This document shows, piece by piece, positions 62,201-64,000 of a stretch of DNA of 64,000 nt. Source of the DNA: Flavobacterium sp. YJ01. Its GTDB lineage: Bacteria > Bacteroidota > Bacteroidia > Flavobacteriales > Flavobacteriaceae. Each line of letters opens with the position of its first letter. Positions within the stretch are counted from its first letter, which is position 1. The stretch is from the NCBI RefSeq assembly GCF_029320955.1, contig NZ_CP119757.1, positions 3,782,001 through 3,846,000 on the forward strand, in the 5' to 3' direction. Under the pieces are notes generated by a model. The model saw only the letters and a list, made by a program, of their open reading frames with translations, searched no databases and was not told where the DNA came from. A program made the translations under genes and the position numbers.

Positions 62201-62688
62201 AAATCAGCCAAGCTGGTGCTTACAGTTTCTTAAGCTCAGGTGGATTCTTAGATCATATTACAATTTCTAATGAATTATTAGATGATTATATTGCAAATTC
62301 AACTGCGGTTTATGATCCTAGAAATGATATTGCAAGTTATACGACTACAACGTCTGATCACGGACCTGTAATTGCTCGTTTTGAATTGAAACAAGATGTT
62401 CTTGCTGTTCCTGATTTTGGAGGTAAAAATAAATATGTTGTACGTGCTTATCCAAATCCTGCAACAGATGTAATCAATTTTGATGTGCCAACAACACAAG
62501 GAAGAGATTTAAAAATCAAACTTTACGATATTAACGGACATGTAATTGGAAATCCGATTAGCGTACAAAGCGAATCTGAAATTAGTACAGCGGTTATGTC
62601 TGTTCATAATCTAGTTTCTGGATTTTATATTTACACAGTTACCGAGAATAACAAAGTAATTTTTAAAGATAAGATTATCAAAAAATAA
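59272..62688 (+). CDS. Secreted endonuclease/exonuclease/phosphatase protein with T9SS sorting domain
   Basis: A 1138-residue exported multidomain protein. Residues 1-26 are a signal peptide ending NIFAQ. About 35-235 form a jelly-roll-like beta domain, 345-460 an HYDIN/Ig-like beta domain (LNFGSVEQNSDSSSLNYQI), 462-632 a choice-of-anchor J domain (FDDPNVLSNSGWTQYNVSG, KDWLISPKM) and 632-735 another Ig-like repeat. The catalytic domain, 740-1041, is EEP: DVVTYNLEFFG, DVYVVQEVSS, ILLGDYNDDVK, TSDHGPVIARFE. The last 80 residues are a type A T9SS sorting domain (VVRAYPNPATDVINFDVP, GFYIYTVTENNKVIFKDK). It is probably an extracellular nuclease or phosphodiesterase exported through T9SS; the exact substrate is unknown. 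Confidence 0.93.
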   Translation: MKKLYFSRQLLAFLCLIGCFSGNIFAQGTMPEVQTLPYSQNFTGLQATATAFPVGLRGWTASTSPSASFNTNATPGADRQLNASSTAATTSGNFHNYDGKIGFLNSSSLDLTIALAFSTTGQTAVQVQYDAMTIRNPYGLPGSPVSSRINELVLQYRVGTTAAFTSIAETVYSNTVDQQITAITTPQNLKTIKITLPADCDNQQVVQIRWISRQDSGAGSRPSFAIDNIKVGGDTTSPVNESGYPKAVEVLSDGFDFINKLNETGKTYFVLTASGSTLPTAAQVKAGLDATGVAALQSGSLTIADKSLEYSKIFTGLTLNTAYTVYSVSEDASENLQTTVNKLDVTTANALVPSIRTTIADLNFGSVEQNSDSSSLNYQIKGTNINAPVIVTATANYTVSKDNTTFQSSVSYDAVDFASNATPTVYVRFKPSAAGILSGTITNETTGALSKTVSVSGIGTNPYIQNFDDPNVLSNSGWTQYNVSGPLNKWTYTNVTRNVNSGTGAVLMNGFSDTNVPSKDWLISPKMRLDSFGQFPLLSFYSRKFYAGPSLKLMVSTNYDGVSDPTLSTWTEIEGNFPTVTGSYVKSEFINLGAYKTDHTYLAWVYETTAGGTNNASEWSIDDFAITNESGYVASNPVLDFGDVAQNTVSASQSFAFKADGYGDLTLTAPASYQLSLDNISFASSVVISSANAAAGTTLYARFIPTTKELKISGSLTVTGTSLSKQIGSLTGSSLPKADTFDVVTYNLEFFGAPTSAYGPADKTLQLENVAKVMNKLDADVYVVQEVSSDAQIDALIQKINVNGKTFEKTVSTSWSYSWDPTSDPTFPPQKLVVIYNTKTTTLKKTRVMFKGFYDELRAGTKTLANYPGGSSSSFFSSGRLPYMVTLETNLNGVKNEIQLIDLHARANSGTDISRYNMRKYDTQVLKDSLDTHYANSNIILLGDYNDDVKASVIAGQPSSYEAFVNDANNYKALTLEISQAGAYSFLSSGGFLDHITISNELLDDYIANSTAVYDPRNDIASYTTTTSDHGPVIARFELKQDVLAVPDFGGKNKYVVRAYPNPATDVINFDVPTTQGRDLKIKLYDINGHVIGNPISVQSESEISTAVMSVHNLVSGFYIYTVTENNKVIFKDKIIKK

Positions 62689-62705
62689 TAAATCTTCAGG
62701 ATAAA

Positions 62706-62740
62706 AAGAAAGGCAGTCATTTTAAGACTGCCTTTTTTTA
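62706..62740. terminator. Terminator between the EEP gene and mepB-like gene
   Basis: Stem aaaggcagtc / gactgcctttt with T-tract. Confidence 0.85.
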
Positions 62741-63259
62741 TGCGAATATTTTTTTTAGTTGATCAAAATCAATTTTATTTCTAAAATCAAAAAAGTGATC
62801 TAACTGCCATTTTTGTGTTTTTTGAGCCTGTTTGCTTGTCGTTTCATCCCAAGGCGGATAAACGCGTGTAGCTCTAATTCCTTCTTTCTTTTCAGTAGAA
62901 AAAATACCTTTTTCGAGTAAAATTTTTTTAGGAAAAATAAATTGTCCCCAATTCTCTTCTTTTCGAACACTTACAATGACAAAATCTATATTATCAGAAA
63001 AATCAAAAGGTTCGATAATTCCTTTTTTATTTCGTTTCCATAAAGTAACAAATTGCCCCGTTTTAGTTGGCGTTATTTTAGCTTCTCTATAACAGATTTT
63101 TTTATTGTTTAAAGAAAAACGAAAAGCACTGTATTCGTCACTTTCATCTTCTTTTTGAAGATAAGCCAATTCTAAGTCAGCTTTATCAAAAACAAGTTTA
63201 GCATTAAATAAGTCCGTTGGAATTGATTTTGAGTCAATTTCAGAAATGGTAAAATCCAT
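62738..63259 (-). CDS. MepB-family protein
   Basis: A 173-residue cytoplasmic protein resembling the MepB family (found in a staphylococcal multidrug-efflux operon, function unknown). Family-like segments: YSAFRFSLNNKKICYREAKI, TPTKTGQFVTLWKRN, DFVIVSVRKEENWGQFIFP, GIRATRVYPPWDETTSKQAQ, TQKWQLDHFF. It is monocistronic and ends in the terminator shared with the convergent EEP gene. Confidence 0.85.
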   Translation of the reverse strand: MDFTISEIDSKSIPTDLFNAKLVFDKADLELAYLQKEDESDEYSAFRFSLNNKKICYREAKITPTKTGQFVTLWKRNKKGIIEPFDFSDNIDFVIVSVRKEENWGQFIFPKKILLEKGIFSTEKKEGIRATRVYPPWDETTSKQAQKTQKWQLDHFFDFRNKIDFDQLKKIFA

Positions 63260-63295
63260 AAGAAATACTTTTCTGAAAATTACTGCAAATTAAAT

Positions 63296-64000
63296 TTAGA
63301 AAGAAACATTTAAACCAAAATTTAATCCCCACTGAAACTGATTGAAAGACTGATTGTTTAATGGATTAATGTAATAATTCATTGCAGGTTCCACAAAAAC
63401 ATTCGTTTTTTTATACACACGATATTGAACTGTACTGCTCAAAGTAGAACCATAAACATAATCATTTGCAGTTGTATTTTGTCCAATATTATGACCGTCT
63501 AAAGCAACATTATTTGAAATTAACTTTCCAACAAAACCTCCAGTATTTAAATTGATGCTCGCTTTATTTCTATTAAAAATAGAGTAAGAAACCTCAAGAG
63601 GCATTTCTATATATCTTAAATTCTGATCTAATTTTCCGCTTTGTACATTATCACTTTTTAAAGCTTCTTTAGTAGTGTTTGAGATTAAAATATATTCTGA
63701 ATTTCCGACTGGTGCAGCGCTATTATAATCTGCGGCGCTGGCTCCAGGTATAAAAAGAGTATTGCCTTTGGCACTTACGTACGAAACATTTGCAACACTT
63801 TGTCCTAACTCATTAAATTTAAGTCCCGAGCTAACAGCCCATTTGTTATTAATGTTATATTTCGTTTTAACTCCGTACGAATTCGATTGTTTAGAGTCGT
63901 TTACGTTGCCTAAAGTTTTATCGTTTTTAGTATTTTCCGAATTTGCAACGCCGGCAAAAACAGCTACAGCCCATCTTTCATTCAAATCTATTTTTTTATC
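63296..64000 (-). CDS. Outer membrane beta-barrel protein, 5' end cut by window
   Basis: An open frame of at least 235 codons running off the right edge; the TTG at 63985 is not a credible start, since coding continues upstream (DKKIDLNERWAVAVFAGVAN). It has eight or more beta-strands: YGVKTKYNINNKWAVSSGLK, YIEMPLEVSYSIFNRNKASI, STVQYRVYKKTNVFVEPAMN, and a terminal strand QWGLNFGLNVSF. The family resembles outer membrane barrels whose upstream soluble domain may be anti-sigma-like, but the N-terminus is not visible. Not close to the 5.7-8.5 kb paralogues in sequence. Confidence 0.8.
   Translation of the reverse strand, partial: DKKIDLNERWAVAVFAGVANSENTKNDKTLGNVNDSKQSNSYGVKTKYNINNKWAVSSGLKFNELGQSVANVSYVSAKGNTLFIPGASAADYNSAAPVGNSEYILISNTTKEALKSDNVQSGKLDQNLRYIEMPLEVSYSIFNRNKASINLNTGGFVGKLISNNVALDGHNIGQNTTANDYVYGSTLSSTVQYRVYKKTNVFVEPAMNYYINPLNNQSFNQFQWGLNFGLNVSF

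Noticed and set aside
62738..63259. MepB-like gene as part of a drug-efflux operon
   Set aside because: No MATE transporter or MarR-type regulator is adjacent, so only the family name is kept.

Overview
The window looks like a piece of a Flavobacterium (Bacteroidota, Flavobacteriaceae) chromosome. It is AT-rich. Many genes are preceded by the Bacteroidota promoter element TAnnTTTG. Several families are typical of the phylum: a type IX secretion (T9SS) sorting-domain protein, TonB-dependent receptors with carboxypeptidase-like plug extensions, DUF5686, DUF4199, DUF4252, DUF5074 and DUF5522 proteins, and an alternative GlmU. No phage, transposase, CRISPR array, tRNA or rRNA was seen. Most of the window is core chromosome with short accessory patches.

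Layout. 1-5.6 kb: the 3' part of murA (Asp at the fosfomycin-Cys position), a CDF metal exporter, a DUF5686 outer-membrane protein and aroQ. 5.7-8.5 kb: four paralogous small outer-membrane beta-barrels, several with their own promoter and terminator. 8.6-13.6 kb: xerD, a PAS histidine kinase, rny, a 6S RNA, zapA and a coiled-coil partner. 13.8-18.8 kb: an M23 peptidase, a TonB-dependent receptor and a lipoprotein. 19-25.2 kb (minus strand): DUF2971, an MsbA-like ABC exporter, a phosphohexomutase, a GT2 glycosyltransferase and DUF4199. 25.4-29.6 kb: ribosomal protein L31 type B, the alternative GlmU, a PepSY-like protein and an ABC-F ATPase. 29.8-35.3 kb: a tandem duplication of an OprO/P-like porin plus a DASS anion transporter. 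35.3-41.3 kb: a small GNAT, a hydrolase, a TPR membrane protein, rpmH (L34), a CarB lacking the C-terminal allosteric domain, and a tandem palindromic repeat. 41.3-45 kb: an ECF sigma / anti-sigma / two DUF4252 operon, then an S41 peptidase.

45-56.1 kb is a cobalamin region. On the minus strand, in transcription order: a Cys-rich CWC/DUF5522 protein, cobU, a bluB-cobT fusion, cobS, cobC, then a cobalamin riboswitch ahead of a BtuB-like receptor and a DUF5074 beta-propeller lipoprotein. On the plus strand, in the other direction: btuF, btuC and btuD. Together these would import corrinoids across both membranes and remake the lower-ligand loop with 5,6-dimethylbenzimidazole made in the cell. 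btuC and btuD are separated by a 0.6 kb block that carries one GxxExxY (PD-(D/E)XK nuclease fold) gene framed by an inverted repeat; this is my main candidate for an undescribed mobile unit.

56.2-64 kb: trmL, an RluE-like pseudouridine synthase, two small hypotheticals, an SDR oxidoreductase, a large secreted endonuclease/exonuclease/phosphatase protein with a T9SS tail, a MepB-family protein and a truncated outer-membrane beta-barrel gene. Intergenic spacers throughout hold many different inverted-repeat elements; some are plain terminators and others look like interspersed non-coding repeats.
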